Shown here piece after piece: positions 1 to 18,079 of a DNA stretch of 64,000 bases. The stretch comes from Gibbula magus (taxonomy: Eukaryota > Mollusca > Gastropoda > Trochida > Trochidae), in assembly GCA_936450465.1 (NCBI GenBank), contig OW388302.1:57228459-57292458 (forward strand), written 5' to 3'. The position numbers and the translations under genes were made by a program. How positions within the stretch are numbered: position 1 is the first letter of the stretch; each line of letters begins with the position of its first letter. The notes below the pieces were generated by a model. It worked only from the letters and a program-made list of their open reading frames with translations, was not told where the DNA came from and did not search any database.

Positions 1-130
1 CATTTTCCTTTTATATATTTGCATTGAATTTGGGAGTGTTAAAAACAAATTTTGTTTAGCAGCTTTATACATCAATTATTGTCATATAAATATTCATTTG
101 AAGCACTCATATTACCCACCCCAACCCCCC

Positions 131-132
<2 letters not shown>

Positions 133-161
<29 letters not shown>
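133..161. repeat. Poly-C tract
   Basis: An almost pure C run of about 29 bases. A second one of 31 bases is at 23650-23680. Run length may be inexact in the assembly. Confidence 0.9.
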
Positions 162-164
<3 letters not shown>

Positions 165-269
165 CCCCTTTTAATTTACTCACCACCTTTTTTATATTTT
201 ATCATGGAGGTGTACTTACACTTTGAAATTATCTGTTTTATGTTTTATAGCTTTCAGCTTAAGTAAGTA

Positions 270-492
270 CAACTTCCCAATGCAAGACATAACTCTCGCC
301 AGTCTCCATTACTGGCTGATTTAGGCCTTGCAGTATTTCCTTAAGAAATCTGTGTTTAGAAATCCAGGCCCGCTATGCATTTCCAGTGCAGCGATTCACT
401 GCCTCGACACAAGAAAGCTAGGGAAATACCGCAAGAGTTAAATCAGCCAGTAATGCAGACTGGCAAGAGTTATGCCTTGCGTTTGGAAGTTG
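270..492. mobile_element. 223-bp foldback MITE, copy 1
   Basis: This copy begins CAACTTCC and ends GGAAGTTG, with terminal inverted repeats of about 75 bp (GCAAGGCATAACTCTTGCCAG type) around a short centre. It has exactly the length of the copies at 37191 and 57480. Its flanks no longer show a target duplication. Confidence 0.85.
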
Positions 493-945
493 TCATATTA
501 TATACAGTCAGCGCAAACGATGAGAAACAGAGATACACTGACAGAGAATGTGAGTACCAACCACACAGTAAGTATTATGCAAGCGTAAATGTCACTTCTG
601 TCCCGGCGATATTATCAAGCCATCTGAATCTAAACAGTACCAAACGTCACGTGGGCGTGAACATCGACAGCGATCTTGACACTCTATAATTCTAAATGTC
701 AGCCACGTGGTGAATGCTCGAGACATGCCACGTGAATTTTGTAAATATACGACATTTCTCTCCTCACAATCTCATTAAAATCAGATCAAACGTACCACGC
801 ATATACTCGCTGCGAGGGATGGAGAATCTGATTGGCTGTAATCAGCAAACTGTGCATTCTGTCCTTTCCCGTATGATCAGAGAAGAATAGTCCCTTCAAG
901 CGAAGCGCACATACAATATACGATAACACAAATAATTAATTAATA

Positions 946-1570
946 AGTAACCTCTGTGGGGAGAGAATGTAACGGGGGTCATGTGGGAAGATATGACTTA
1001 AGTAACCTCTTTGGGGAGAGAATGTAACGGGGGTCATGTGGGAAGATATGACTTGAGTAACCTCTGTTGGAAGAGAATGTAACGGAGGTCATGTGGGAAG
1101 ATATGACTTGAGTAACCTCTGTGGGAAGAGAATTAACGGAGGTCATGTGGGAAGATATGACTTGAGTAACCTCTGTGGGAAGAGAATGTAACGGAGGTCA
1201 TGTGGGAAGATATGACTTGAGTAACATCTGTGGGAAGAGAATGTGACGGAGGTCATGTGGGGAGATATGACTTGAGTAACCTCTATGGGAAGAGAATTAA
1301 CGGAGGTCATGTGGGAATATATGACTTGAGTAACCTCTGTGGGAAGAGAATGTAACGGAGGTCATGTGGGAAGATATGACTTGAGTAACCTCTATGGGAA
1401 GAGAATGTAACGGAGGTCATGTGGGAAGATATGACTCGAGTAACCTCTGTTGGAAGAGAATGTAACGGAGGTCATGTGGGAAGATATGACTTGAGTAACC
1501 TCTGTGGGATAAAGAATGTAACGGAGGTCATGTGGGAAGATATGACTTGAGTAACCTCTGTGGGAAGAGA
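946..1570. repeat. 55-bp minisatellite, about 11 units
   Basis: Units of 55 bp contain AGTAACCTCTGTGGGAAGAG and GGTCATGTGGGAAGATATGA. Single diverged units appear at 20,468-20,512 and 35,242-35,285, outside any array. Confidence 0.93.
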
Positions 1571-4500
1571 ACGGATTTACGTATCCAATACAGTCTGATG
1601 TCACACTAATTTCAGTCTGCACATTAACCTATCTAGAAAAAATGGTCCAATTAAATGCAATTTTACATTTTCAAATCAGTGTTATCACGTATAGTAATAG
1701 TCTTAGCATCGTTTAAAACGATAATCTGTTTCATGAGTGGTTCGATTTTATAAAGCGGTACATCGTAGGTGCAAATAGTGTATTTCAAAATCTACGCTGA
1801 AAATAAATCCTTCAGTAAAAAATATAAGTATTAAAACCCGATTTTGTTTATATGTTTGTCATCGACGCGTAGGGGTTCCTGCATTGTGATATAACGCATT
1901 CTATATAAACATAAAGGACATGTGGAATGAAGAAAAGAACTCTTTTCATGATCGACTTTCAATCTTTTTCAAATCTTCGATATTGTACACTCTGTTAAAA
2001 AGGAATTGATATTTTAAGCAAATTAACTTCATCATGAAATACTAATAAAAATAATGCGTCAATTGTCAAACGAAATGCGAAATGAATTCATAATTGTAAA
2101 ATGTTTAACGTCATGTACCACCGATACTACTCCTGAACAAAGGACAGATAGCCACTGGCAGATACAGTTTATGAGGTAACAATCGTTACAATAACTCCGT
2201 TAAATGCCACCAATAGAAATAGGCCTATATATGTATTCATGTTTATTGGTACAGGTGCCCGCCAGTGCCATCCCGAGTTACTGATTACAGTGAACATAAA
2301 TCAGCTTGTTACAACCATGTAGATAACGGAACAAGAGAAAGTGTTTGCATAACGACAATGTAACTTGATAACCATTAAGTAACCAGATATTATAACAAGC
2401 ATAAAATCTCGATAATACTTCAAACGATATTCAAATCATTTCAATAAGGTAATAAAGGAAAGTTACAATGAACTCTATCGCAACGAAGTTTTTACGAACT
2501 TTTGTGTACCATATGGATAATGGATATTTATCATGTAATTAGCGATGGAATACTGGGATTTCTCAGTGAGGTAAACTCTCTATCACGCTATTTGATATAT
2601 CGTCACTAGCAAATAGCAGCAACTACTTTCCGCTATTTAAAGAAAGGGGGTTTATTTTTAAATATTATATTACGTTTAACAACATATTATTGTTAAAATC
2701 AAGTAATAAAGTTTATTTAAGTTGGCTTTAATAAGCTAGTACAAAAAAAACCCGTATGTGCCGATTTCAGTTCAAATATCAGTTCACTTAACTTGCATAT
2801 TCATACTCAATCGCCAAATATATATTAATTATTAGTTTCCAATAAAAAAAAGTCGAGGAACATCATTAAACCTGTACAGAAACCAAAACTCCACGTCCCA
2901 TGTACATGCACAGTAATTATATGACCTCTTCAACGATGTCAGCCTAAATGGTTTTTGTTCTGTTGTGAATGAAGTTTCTAAATTACGTTTTACTGATAGA
3001 AGCGCGCCAATCGCGGGCACTGTCAAGTTTCGATCAGAAACTACTACTTTTATCTTTTTCTTTCTTTTTTTTATCTTCACTTTTATCTTCATATCGTCGC
3101 TATACTGAACCGATAAGCTTCAAACTGGTAATTTTCGGCAACAGTCAGTATTTCTCGATAAAATAAGATCATTATAACGATTTGCAAATGGGCCCCCCAA
3201 CAACACAATGGATGTACGAAATGGAATGTGACATGGGTAAAATTTATACAATCAGCACCACCGTCATGAAGACACCTGGCGCTGTCTACTATATCTGCTT
3301 GATTATTGTGATCCTTAAATCCATACATATTTACGAAACATATAGAGGAAACATCCTACAATATACCGGTTTAGCATTTGGAAACTAGCATCATTTACGT
3401 AAATTTATAAATGCTTTACAAATTATCAGAGACACGCTCATGAAATAGCATAAATTGTCTTCATAATATCGTTATTTTTTCATATTTGGTAAGATGACGC
3501 AAGCAGAAATCATCTAAACTAGTGTCCAAAAGAAACGATACCATCTATTTTTTTAAATATCTTTTTACAAAGTGATTTTCTTCGTATGAACACATGGTTT
3601 TGCGTATCCCACATCCCAAATGCAGTGTATTCAATCGAAAATACCGAAAACATTTTATCACATCCGAAGAAATGGTGCACTTTGTGAGAATGACATTATT
3701 TTACGTAGCATAGTTTGCAACTGCATATAAAGTGTATAAAACGCCTGACCATACACGTTGGTATCAAAGCAACAAAAAGCACACAAGAAAATATCGGATT
3801 TGACAGCCATTGAGGGTGAGAGAGCCGATGGAATTGTCACATAGCGAGTCTCACACTCCGACGACGCCAGAAGGTTCGGTTGCGCGCGCATAGCAGTCAC
3901 CAGGTTAACGCACCGGTTACGTGATAGAGATCGGACAACATGCAGGTAGAGAAGAAGGTGATTACGCTTATTGAAGACCGCCACATCCGGGTATTTCATC
4001 TCCGAAACCCATTCATCATTACGACGTTAACGTCAAAGACGTCACTCAGACACGTGATTAGCAGACAAACTTGGTAAAAGAGATTGAAGACTCAAGATAT
4101 CTGAACATGTCGTCCATACCACAAAACGTTCCCGAGGCCTCAACAACGAGTAAACAAACAGACGAATTCAACGTTGGTAACAGAGAGACTGAGCACTAGT
4201 CATGCTCTCATATGGGAGCCGATTTTGCATCTTCAAGAACAATGGTAGACAGCGTGTGTACCGAAGAATTAGTGACCTTTATGCTCTGAATTGCGTCCAT
4301 CAAGTCAGCCCATTGCCTCCTTCATAAATGACAAAGCTTATCTTCTGACGTCATCCGACGTCTGACGTCATCAACCCATAGACGTGTACTTGCCCGTTCT
4401 GACGCTCGGGATGGACATACCGAATACAAATGTGACTTAGTGACGCCTCTTTTGACATTTTCAACATTTGTCTCAGTCATTTGTGTGAATGAAATTTTAA

Positions 4501-4837
4501 TTTTCAGACCCCTCACGTCAATACAGACCTGTACAAATGAATGCAAAGTACTGATTGAAATGAATTTTGTACACTTGTTAAATGAACGAAATCTCAAAAG
4601 AATAATACCAATTCTAAATTTCTGTTTCGTTAAGTTTTCCTGTAATGGCCGCTCAAAGACGTGGTATCGTTTCTTTTGGACACTAGTTTATATGAATATA
4701 GAGACTGAGAGAATACTTGGCGCCAAAACGCAACGTATTCAATCAGATGGGTTCATGAAATGGCGCCATTCATGTTTTCCATCATTTGTCGGATATAAAA
4801 GGAACCTTCTTTAAATTAAAATCAGTACTTGAAGTTC
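1571..4837. other. No gene seen
   Basis: This is AT-rich DNA with only short random frames. The longest, 113 codons on the minus strand at 3658-3999, has no recognisable motif. A 29-codon plus-strand frame at 4108-4197 starts MSSIPQNVPEAS but lacks context. Confidence 0.6.
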
Positions 4838-4985
4838 ATGGTGACCAAATGGGTAAGATACAGACAGTGCTGCCGGGTGGTGCCTGAGTCTGAGGGTGTG
4901 GGTTCGACTCCCACAAGAGACTTGTCCATGAAAACTGTACAAGAATTTGTACTGTTGCAGATGTTGTGATCCAGATATAACAATG
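4838..4985 (+). mobile_element. tRNA-derived SINE fragment
   Basis: An A-box-like TGGTGACCAAATGGGTAAG and a B box GGTTCGACTCCC are spaced as in a tRNA, followed by an unrelated body. It is not a functional tRNA because no complete cloverleaf can be drawn. Confidence 0.6.
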
Positions 4986-5372
4986 TTCAAATCAACAAAT
5001 AGCATCAACATCTGCTAGATAGATATGGCCAGACAGTACATTGCTATGGTTATAAATGGCAGGCCATGGTGAAGTGTTTCGCTAGTTTATCAGAGTTTAT
5101 CTTGCCTTACCTCCACCGCGAGACTATAATGTTTTCAAGTTTATACAAATTTTACTTCTCTCAAACTAAATGTTTTCTCTAGCTTATCTTGTACATGTCC
5201 GAACTGGGTCTCTTGTTGTGCATTATTGTGAATGAATCGAATCATGCAAATATCTGGAGAGGGCTTTTCTAAGTTGGATAACTTGTTAAATAATCCTTTC
5301 TCGAATGAATAATACATGATTCAATCATTCAAAACACTATCTTCGAGAAGTTGCAGGAGACCTCCACAAGTC

Positions 5373-8300
5373 CATCAGTGTCTTATATCGCCAGTGGAAC
5401 AGTGGAACATCTATCATCAGTGTCTTATATCGCCAGTGGAACATCTATCATTAGTGTCTTGTATCGCCAGTGGAACATCTATCATCAGTGTCTTGTATCG
5501 CCAGTTGAACATCTATCATCAGTGTCTTATATAACCAGTGGAACATCTATCATTAGTGTCTTATATCGCCAGTGGAACATCTATCACCAGTGTCTTATAT
5601 CGCCAGTGGAACATCTATCACCAGTGTCTTATATCGCCAGTGGAACATCTATCATCAGTGTCTTTTTTCGCCAGTGGAACATCTATCATCAGTGTCTTAT
5701 ATCGCCAGTGGAACATCTATCATCAGTGTCTTATATCGCCAGTGGAACATCTATCATCAGTGTCTTATATCGCCAGTGGAACATCTATCATCAGTGTCTT
5801 ATATCGCCAGTGGAACATCTATCATCATGGTCTTATATCGCCAGTGGAACATCTATCATCAGTGTCTTATATCGCCAGTGGAACATCTATCACCAGTGTA
5901 TTATATCGCCAGTGGAACATCTATCATCAGTGTCTTATATCGCCAGTGGAACATCTATCATCAGTTTCTTATATCGCCAGTTGAACATATATCATCAGTG
6001 TCTTATATCGCCAGTGGAACATCTATCATCAGTGTCTTATATCGCCAGTGGAACATATATCATCAATGTCTTATATCGCCAGTGGAACAGTGGAACATCT
6101 TTCATCAGTGTCTTATATCGCCAGTGGAACATCTATCATCAGTGTCTTATATCGCCAATGGAACATCTATCATTAGTGTCTTATATTGCCAGTGGAACAT
6201 ATATCATCAGTGTCTTATATCGCCAGTGGAACATCTATCATCAGTGTCTTATATCGCCAGTGGAACATCTATCATCAGTGTCTTATATCGCCAGTGGAAC
6301 ATCCATCATCAGTGTCTTATATCGCCAGTTGAACATCTATCATCAGTGTCTTATATCGCCAGTGGAACATCTATCACCAGTGTCTTATATCGCCAGTGGA
6401 ACATCTATCATCAGTGTCTTATATCGCCAGTGGAATATCTATCATCAGTGTCTTATATCGCCAGTTGAACATCTATCATCAGTGTCTTATATCGCCAGTG
6501 GAACATCTATCATCAGTGTCTTATATCGCCAGTGGAACATATATCATCAGTGTCTTATATCGCCAGTGGAACATCTATCATCAGTGTCTTATATCGCCAG
6601 TGGAACATCTATCATCAGTGTCTTATATCGCCAGTGGAACATCTATCACCAGTGTATTATATCGCCAGTGGAACATCTATCATCAGTGTCTTATATCGCC
6701 AGTGGAACATCTATCATCAGTTTCTTATATCGCCAGTTGAACATATATCATCAGTGTCTTATATCGCCAGTGGAACATCTATCATCAGTGTCTTATATCG
6801 CCAGTGGAACATATATCATCAATGTCTTATATCGCCAGTGGAACAGTGGAACATCTTTCATCAGTGTCTTATATCGCCAGTGGAACATCTATCATCAGTG
6901 TCTTATATCGCCAATGGAACATCTATCATTAGTGTCTTATATCGCCAGTGGAACATCTATCATCAGTGTCTCATATCGCCAGTGGAACATCTACCATCAG
7001 TGTCTTATATCGCCAGTGGAACATATATCATCAGTGTCTTATATCGCCAGTGGAACATCTATCATCAGTGTCTTTTTTCGCCAGTGGAACATCTATCATC
7101 AGTGTCTTATATCGCCAGTGGAACATCTATCATCAGTGTCTTATATCGCCAGTGGAACATATATCATCAGTGTCTTATATCGCCAGTGGAACATCTATCA
7201 TCAGTGTCTTATATCGCCAGTGGAACATCTATCATCAGGGTCTTATATCGCCAGTGGAACATCTATCATCAGTGTCTTATATCGCCAGTGGAACATCTGT
7301 CATCAGTGTCTTATATCGCCAGTGGAACATCTATCATCAGTGTTTTATATCGCCAGTGGAACATCTATCATTAGTGTCTTATATCGCCAGTGGAACATCT
7401 GTCATCAGGGTCTTATATCGCCAGTGGAACATCTATCATTAGTGTCTTATATCGCCAGTGGAACATCTGTCATCAGGGTCTTATATCGCCAGTGGAACAT
7501 CTATCATCAGTGTCTTATATCGCCAGTGGAACATCTATCATCAGGGTCTTATATCGCCAGTGGAACATCTATCAACAGTGTCTTACATCGCCAGTGGAAC
7601 ATCCATCATCAGTGTCTTATATCGCCAGTGGAACATCTATCATCAGTGTCTTATATCACCAGTGGAACATCTATCATCAGTGTCTTATATCGCCAGTGGA
7701 ACATCTATCATCAGTGTCTTATATCGCCAGTGGAACATCTATCATCAGGGTCTTATATCGCCAGTGGAACATATATCACCAGTGTCTTATATCGCCAGTG
7801 GAACATCTATCATCAGTGTCTTATATCGCCAGTGGAACATCTATCATCAGTGTCTTATATCGCCAGTGGAACATCTATCATCAGTGTCTTATATCGCCAG
7901 TTGAACATCTATCATCAGTGTTTTATATCGCCAGTGGAACATCTATCATCAGGGTCTTATATCGCCAGTGGAACATCTATCATCAGTGTCTTATATCGCC
8001 AGTGGAACATCTATCATCAGTGTCTTATATCGCCAGTGGAACATCTATCATTAGTGTCTTATATCGCCAGTGGAACATCTATCACCAGTGTCTTATATCG
8101 CCAGTGGAACATCTATCATCAGTGTCTTATATCGCCAGTGGAACATCTATCATCAGTGTCTTATATCGCCAGTGGAACATCTATCATCAGTGTCTTATAT
8201 CGCCAGTGGAACATCTGTCATCAGGGTCTTATATCGCCAGTGGAACATCTATCATTAGTGTCTTATATCGCCAATGGAACATCTGTCATCAGGGTCTAAT

Positions 8301-9450
8301 ATCGCCAGTGGAACATCTATCATCAGTGTCTTATATCGCCAGTGGAACATCTATCATCAGGGTCTTATATCGCCAGTGGAACATCTATCAACAGTGTCTT
8401 ACATCGCCAGTGGAACATCCATCATCAGTGTCTTAAATCGCCAGTGGAACATCTATCATCAGTGTCTTATATCACCAGTGGAACATCTATCATCAGTGTC
8501 TTATATCGCCAGTGGAACATCTATCATCAGTGTCTGATATCGCCAGTGGAACATATATCACCAGTGTCTTATATCGCCAGTGGAACATATATCACCAGTG
8601 TCTTATATCGCCAGTGGAACATCTATCATCAGTGTCTTATATCGCCAGTGGAACATCTATCATCAGTGTCTTATATCGCCAGTGGAACATCTATCATCAG
8701 TGTCTTGTATCGCCAGTGGAACATCTATCAACAGTGTCTTACATCGCCAGTGGAACATCCATCATCAGTGTCTTAAATCGCCAATGGAACATCTATCATC
8801 AGTGTCTTATATCGCCAGTGGAACATCTATCATCAGTGTCTTATATCGCCAGTGGAACATCTATCATCGGTGTCTTATATCGCCAGTGGAACATATATCA
8901 CCAGTGTCTTATATCGCCAGTGGAACATCTATCACCAGTGTCTTATATCGCCAGTGGAACATCTATCACCAGTGTCTCATATCGCCAGTGGAACATCTAT
9001 CATCAGTGTCTTATATCGCCAGTGGAACATCTATCATTAGTGTCTTATATCGCCAGTGGAACATCTATCATCAGTGTCTTATATCGCCAGTGGAACATCT
9101 GTCATCAGTGTCTTATATCGCCAGTGGAACATCTATCATCAGTGTCTTATATCGCCAGTGGAACATCTATCATCAGTGTCTTATATCGCCAGTGGAACAT
9201 CTATCATCGGTGTCTTATATCGCCAGTGGAACATCTATCATCAGTGTCTTATATCGCCAGTGGAACATCTATCACCAGTGTCTCATATCGCCAGTGGAAC
9301 ATCTATCATCAGTGTCTTATATCGCCAGTGGAACATCTATCATTAGTGTCTTATATCGCCAGTGGAACATCTATCATCAGTGTCTTATATCGCCAGTGGA
9401 ACATCTGTCATCAGTGTCTTATATCGCCAGTGGAACATCTATCATCAGGC
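5373..9450 (+). repeat. 34-bp minisatellite, about 120 units
   Basis: The unit is 34 bp with the core GTGTCTTATATCGCCAGTGG. No unit has a stop codon in any plus-strand frame, so frames of up to 982 codons appear in all three phases; I regard these as artefacts. Higher-order copying is visible. A 756-bp block (marked by CACCAGTGTATT and an 8-bp insertion GGAACAGT) occurs at about 5,891 and 6,647. An ACATCGCC-marked block recurs at 7,573, 8,389 and 8,729, and a CATCGGTG variant recurs 340 bp apart (8,865 and 9,205). Confidence 0.95.
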
Positions 9451-9893
9451 TAAACATATTGCAATGAGGACCTTACATACCACACCTAACTATCTTAAGT
9501 CGGCAGCATCCACAACGGACAAGTGACAAAACAATCTCCACAAAGGAGACGGAGTCGGTCCAGTGGTAGGGAGCTGTGTCACTGGCGCAATATTAATTAG
9601 TTGAGTGATGAGTCTAGATTAGTCTCACGTGGTTCGATATGGCATCATATACATCAATCACTCTCGATACTGACAGCATACTGAAATCACTGTTAGAAAT
9701 ATCTATTTTGTATGACAAGATTAAGATGTTATCCGATACTCTATGTTTCCCATTAGTATTTATCTGCTAGAGTCAACCTACGTGTATGTACATATAATAC
9801 GCATAAAACGTACGTCACTTACCCTGTAATGGGTGTATTCAATGTGCATTACAGGAATACAAACAGCATTGGGACCATTGTTTCATAGTAAAG

Positions 9894-9997
9894 TGTTACT
9901 TGTACAAGACCACTTTTACTTGTACAAGCCCAGTATTACTTGTACAAGACCAGTATTACGTGTACAAGACCAGTGTTACTTGTACAAGCCCAGTATG
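9894..9997. repeat. 21-bp minisatellite, five units
   Basis: Five copies of a 21-bp unit with core CTTGTACAAGACCAGTATTA. TTGTACAA inside it is a perfect palindrome. Confidence 0.85.
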
Positions 9998-12900
9998 CAT
10001 GGAACCTGCCTGACAATGCAGGTGGAGATACGTAATGTAATATCAGAATCGATGTTCTGTCACAACTTGTATAGTAACAGACACAGTTGACTGTTGTATT
10101 ATCCTGTTTAGATCGACAGATGGTGGACAGCATTTCATAAATCCAAATGTTACAATATGCTGTTTGAATTTTCAAGTCCCATTAGGCCATTATTCAGAAT
10201 TAAAGCGTCGTCTTATCTACATTCACAAGTTTCAATAATAAATGTAGACGTGTGAACTGTGAATTGAGTCCATTACATTGAGAACTGCTAGTCGTTGTAT
10301 GTTCCAATGGATATTATATGTGCTGGTTCAGGGGACCAACCACTTAGTACTGCCATTCATGCAATATAGTTCCTTAATCAGCCAAAAGTTGGCATTTCAA
10401 ATCTCTCTGCGGCTTTCTCATAATTGGTGTTTGGAACTGGCAACTTCTATTAGACCTTGATAGTCTTTACTGGAACAAATATAACAATTTTAGCTCAATT
10501 GGTATGACAAGGCATCCAGCATCCGTCCACTGGCCGCCCTTAGGTCTGTAAACTGATCGTGTTAAAATTTACATGTATAATAAACGATATAACGTCCAGT
10601 GCATGAAGTGGAGAGAAGGATTTGCACCATTCAGGGCTTGACATTTCAGAATGTCCCTCGACAGATTTAGCCGGACCTGGCAGTCGCAACATTAATTCCA
10701 GACTTTAACAGTCCTTATTGGGAGAACACATGCACGTTTGTGTTGAGTATTTGTTTCTTTTGAAGTCAAGAGGAAGATATGAATATCACGCCATGTATGA
10801 GGCGGCGCTATTAAACTTATATAATTAGACCTCTGTATGTTTGACGCGCGAATTCCGTGGACAATGAAGAGCTTCAGCAGATTTGACCAAAATAGAAACA
10901 TCTAAAGCAGGATCTACTGGAGTAGCCTACAGCATGAGCAGAGCGGGTTATAATTAGGGCTGACAGGCTGGTCATGGGACAAGACAAGATAGATACAGAT
11001 AGTCTAACAGGAACAAGAAGATTTTCTGGATAACAACTTCTTTAATGTAAAAAATACACGACGTTTCGGAGTATATCAGAAATTCTTCCTGTTCCTATAT
11101 ATGTCACTTCTAAATACCCTTCAAAGGCCAGATAGCCTTCCGCTAATTTTTAAAAAAAATATTGAAAAGGAGCTTTCTGAAAATCCCATTTCTCACAGGC
11201 TCCTCATAAACACGGTTGTCAGGGTCTGAGTGTAAGCCTATAATAGACTGAGCGGAAGATCCCGACTGACTTCCCGTTGTCCGTTGCAACGGTGTCAACT
11301 CGTTCTTGAAAATTGATAATTAATTAACAACTACTCCAGTATGAAATGTGGCAGTGTATATATCAATATGTCTTTGACTGTAATTCTTCAAAGTTCAGTA
11401 ACACTACAGATGACTGAGATGAACATGTAGTTCCTGTCTGCCACTCTAATCAGTCTGACAGTACCGTCTGGGTATTGTGATATTTATAACGGACACTTGT
11501 CAGTGCTCGATAGCCAGTTCCTACAAGCAAGACACATACGATGAAGGTCAAAACTTGCTTTTTCTCGCCTGGGCGCATTACCATTTCAGTTGATAGTTCC
11601 TCCTCAGCAAGGAATGATTGTCTATTGGGGTCTATTTTTCATCGGTGGTAACAGTCAATGAATGTGTATAATGATGGATAATACACTTGAGACTCACGTC
11701 TCTTCTGGGACATGTATGAGTGTTCTCTGTCTTGCCGACTCTTCTGTCATCTTGTGCTCGTTCTATCATCTGTATTAGTCTCCGTCTTTCGTTGTCTGTC
11801 TGTCTGTCTGTTTGTCTGTCGGAGGCTCTAGATCTGTTTCTGTTTCTGTTATCTTTCATTTGTCTATGTCGTATATACATATCGTATCGAAATAAGTTCT
11901 CGCCTGTCTGTAGATTCAAAGGTAATGAACTCCATCTTGTTTGGTTCATTTCAATAGTTCGAACATTTCACTAACCGAACGTTTTTGATGAAAAACGGAA
12001 GCGTTCGGATTATCGAGGCCTGACTGTATAGAGGTTGTCACCCGAACAATTTGTTATTTGGCATTTACAATACACAGCATATAAGACAACTCGTGTGGAC
12101 GTAGGTATCGTGATATGATTAATATTACACAGTTTTTATAACCCCATATGGATGATAAATGTCTATGATTTCCATCTGTTACGTCTCTCTGCACGTGCTT
12201 CATACTCTGTCTGTCCGTTTGTTATGTCTGTGTTTCTGTTTATGCCTCTATATGTATGTCTCTTCTTTATCTGGCTCTCCAACACGCCATCGACAAGTAT
12301 TACATAATGACACACCAAATCACGCCATATTCTACCGTATTAAATTGTGTAATAACTGGATGTTATATAATATTGAATAATAACATGACCATGTAATGAA
12401 GCATACGCAGTTAGCCATATATGTGGTAGACAGCATATGTGACGTCTCGCTCGTCTCCGTGACATCTGTCTCTGTGTAAACGAGTCACCAACAGGATAGT
12501 GACACCATATATTAAATGGCCCCCATCGCTAACCATCTCGCTCTCTGCACGTGCTTCTATCTTACTTCCTGTTCAGCTTCCCTGTCTGTCTCTCTATCAG
12601 TGCAAACATCTACAGTAACCAACATCTAAAGAAGAACGAACCATCATCAACAGTAAACATCTGACGCAGTAGGGTTTAAGTAAATTTACGAGGAACGACA
12701 AACGAAACTATTTATATCATAACTAAAAACATTCATATCAAGAGTCTGACGAAGCTAAAAAGCAAGTCGGCTCAAACCACTGAAAACACCTGCACGTGAT
12801 GACGTCATAGCCTTTGGCGCCTATATGGTGTCATTGGATTCGAACGAATTCTTATGCAAAGTTAATGAGTTATCGCTTATTTCTTTAATTAACAATTAAA

Positions 12901-13863
12901 CTGCTTCTTCCATCCTTTCAAGTGCCGGCACATGTAACAAACACTACTGACAAACGACGTGAAACAAATACAACTTGTTTAAAGATAGTTTATATAGCAA
13001 GCACTCGGGGAAAGATCGATGATTGAAGTAGCCCCGCCACTTAATAAAACAGTTCGTTTCCTTAAACATCCAATCAACGTTCAGCAAAGGCATAACTTCC
13101 AAGGGACATGAAGGATAAACCCGACCCTGTGTCCATCTCATATACACCAGTAATACACTGCCTGTGTCTCTCATACAGTTTTTAGATAAGAGCATATGGA
13201 CATAAATAAAACCATCATTTTTTAAAGAAACCAAGAGAAAGTGAATGTGATAAGAAAACTCATTAGCTCGCCAGACAAAGCACTCATATACTCCTGTATG
13301 ATAACAATCTTCTCAGCAAATGTCAAGAAAGTAACGAAGGAGGAAAATTAACGATCAAAGGATTCCTAAATGTCATGGACAGAATGTGACGTCATATGAC
13401 AATGTATTGACGTCACCGGGTCAGCCCAAATTACTTTTGACAAGACATTTAAACTAAACTGGTTCAAGGATATGCTTGCGGTTCAGGTCGTGGGGTCGTG
13501 AAAACCGCTTAGCTAAGCACATTTAGTTTATGGTCAGAATCGTGTCAATATCATCAAAGAGTCAGAAATAACTAGATGTATTCCTGTCAAGTATAAAGCT
13601 CAACGTCCCCAGTCTCTGCTCTACACTCTCTTATATATAGGCCTAAACGGACATAAAGTAACAGATTAGGGTATATATAGGTATATGTCTTTCTAACGCT
13701 ATTTCTAAGCGCCCCTGTGGATGAGCTTGAATGAACAGGTACATTTTCAGGTAATAACGTGTGTGGTCAGCTAGGTGAAATTATCTTACTGAAGTGGGAA
13801 ATAACTTTATAGCTGTGTTCATTTAAAATCCTACGACGGTGCAATATTCGTGTCATAATTAAG
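9998..13863. other. No gene seen
   Basis: I find no exon with both splice signals and a recognisable product. A TCTG run occurs at 11,791-11,822 and a TTAGCTCA repeat fragment at 10,490. Confidence 0.6.
10490..10560 (+). repeat. Head fragment of the TTAGCTCA repeat
   Basis: TTTTAGCTCAATTGGTATGA followed by CATCCAGCATCCGTCC resembles the start of the degenerate repeat inside the 2.37-kb element (21,857 on). Confidence 0.5.
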
Positions 13864-14218
13864 TATGGAAATGAGTTGGTCTCCTCACCAGATATGAAAT
13901 TCAGTTGACACCCTCATCAAATATGGAAATGATTTGGTATATTCCCCATTTGTGAAAATGGGATGTTGCCATTACCATATATGGAAATGAATTGGTACAT
14001 TCGCCAAATATTAAAATGTGTTGGTACCCTAACCAAATATTAAAATGTTTTGGTACCCTAACTAAATATTAAAATGTGTTGGTACCCTAACCAAATATTA
14101 CAATGTGTTGGTACTCTAACCAAATATTAAAAAGTGTTGGTACCCTACCAAATATCAAAATGTATTGGTACCCTAACCAAATTGGGAATGCGTTGGTACT
14201 ATCACCAAATCAATGTAT
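13864..14218. repeat. 29-bp minisatellite, about 12 units
   Basis: Units of 29 bp, such as TGTTGGTACCCTAACCAAAT. The left units are diverged and the right ones nearly identical, suggesting recent growth at the right end. Confidence 0.88.
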
Positions 14219-14853
14219 TGTTGAGACTATATTACACTTGAGGTAGTTGAACGCACTTAACAAATGAATACTTTTTTGTAAAATGATAAGTGACATATTG
14301 ACTATCCTATATTCAAAATTATTCTATAATGCTTTGTTTAGATAAATATCTACTTATTATTCAAATGATTCAGATAGTCTCTTCTCATTGATCTATTCAA
14401 CGTGGGATTATTTTTCCACATCTATTTGTTTTTACGACAATGAACACCACAGGAATAATGGAAATCGTCCTTTCACATAATCGGATGTCATTCATAGTGA
14501 TAAATATATCCATCTCACTGGCTGCAGAACATTATGGATGGAATAAAAAGAACATATTTAGTATATAAATGACAAAAGGAAACGGATTATCTGGTGGTGA
14601 AATAAATAACGAACATCAACTATGTAACCGAAAACAAAATTGATAAAAACACAATAACCAATACGCTCTCAAAGACTTCATTAAATAGAGACACAACATG
14701 CAAATATCGAGACCAGTTCATACTGTGAAATACAATATTCAGGTATATTCCTGATTACGAATGACCTCTATGGGTTCTAAATAAAGTTAATTTGAACTGT
14801 ATGGAACACAGTTAAGTATCCATGCAAAGAATATATATATAGATTTATATATA

Positions 14854-18079
<3,226 letters not shown>

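Noticed and set aside
5351..8299. 982-codon open frame
   Set aside because: It lies wholly within the 34-bp minisatellite, is matched by long frames in the other two phases, and has no start context, splice signal or known domain.
5373..9450. CRISPR-like array
   Set aside because: Units are contiguous 34-bp repeats with no unique spacers, in a eukaryotic context.
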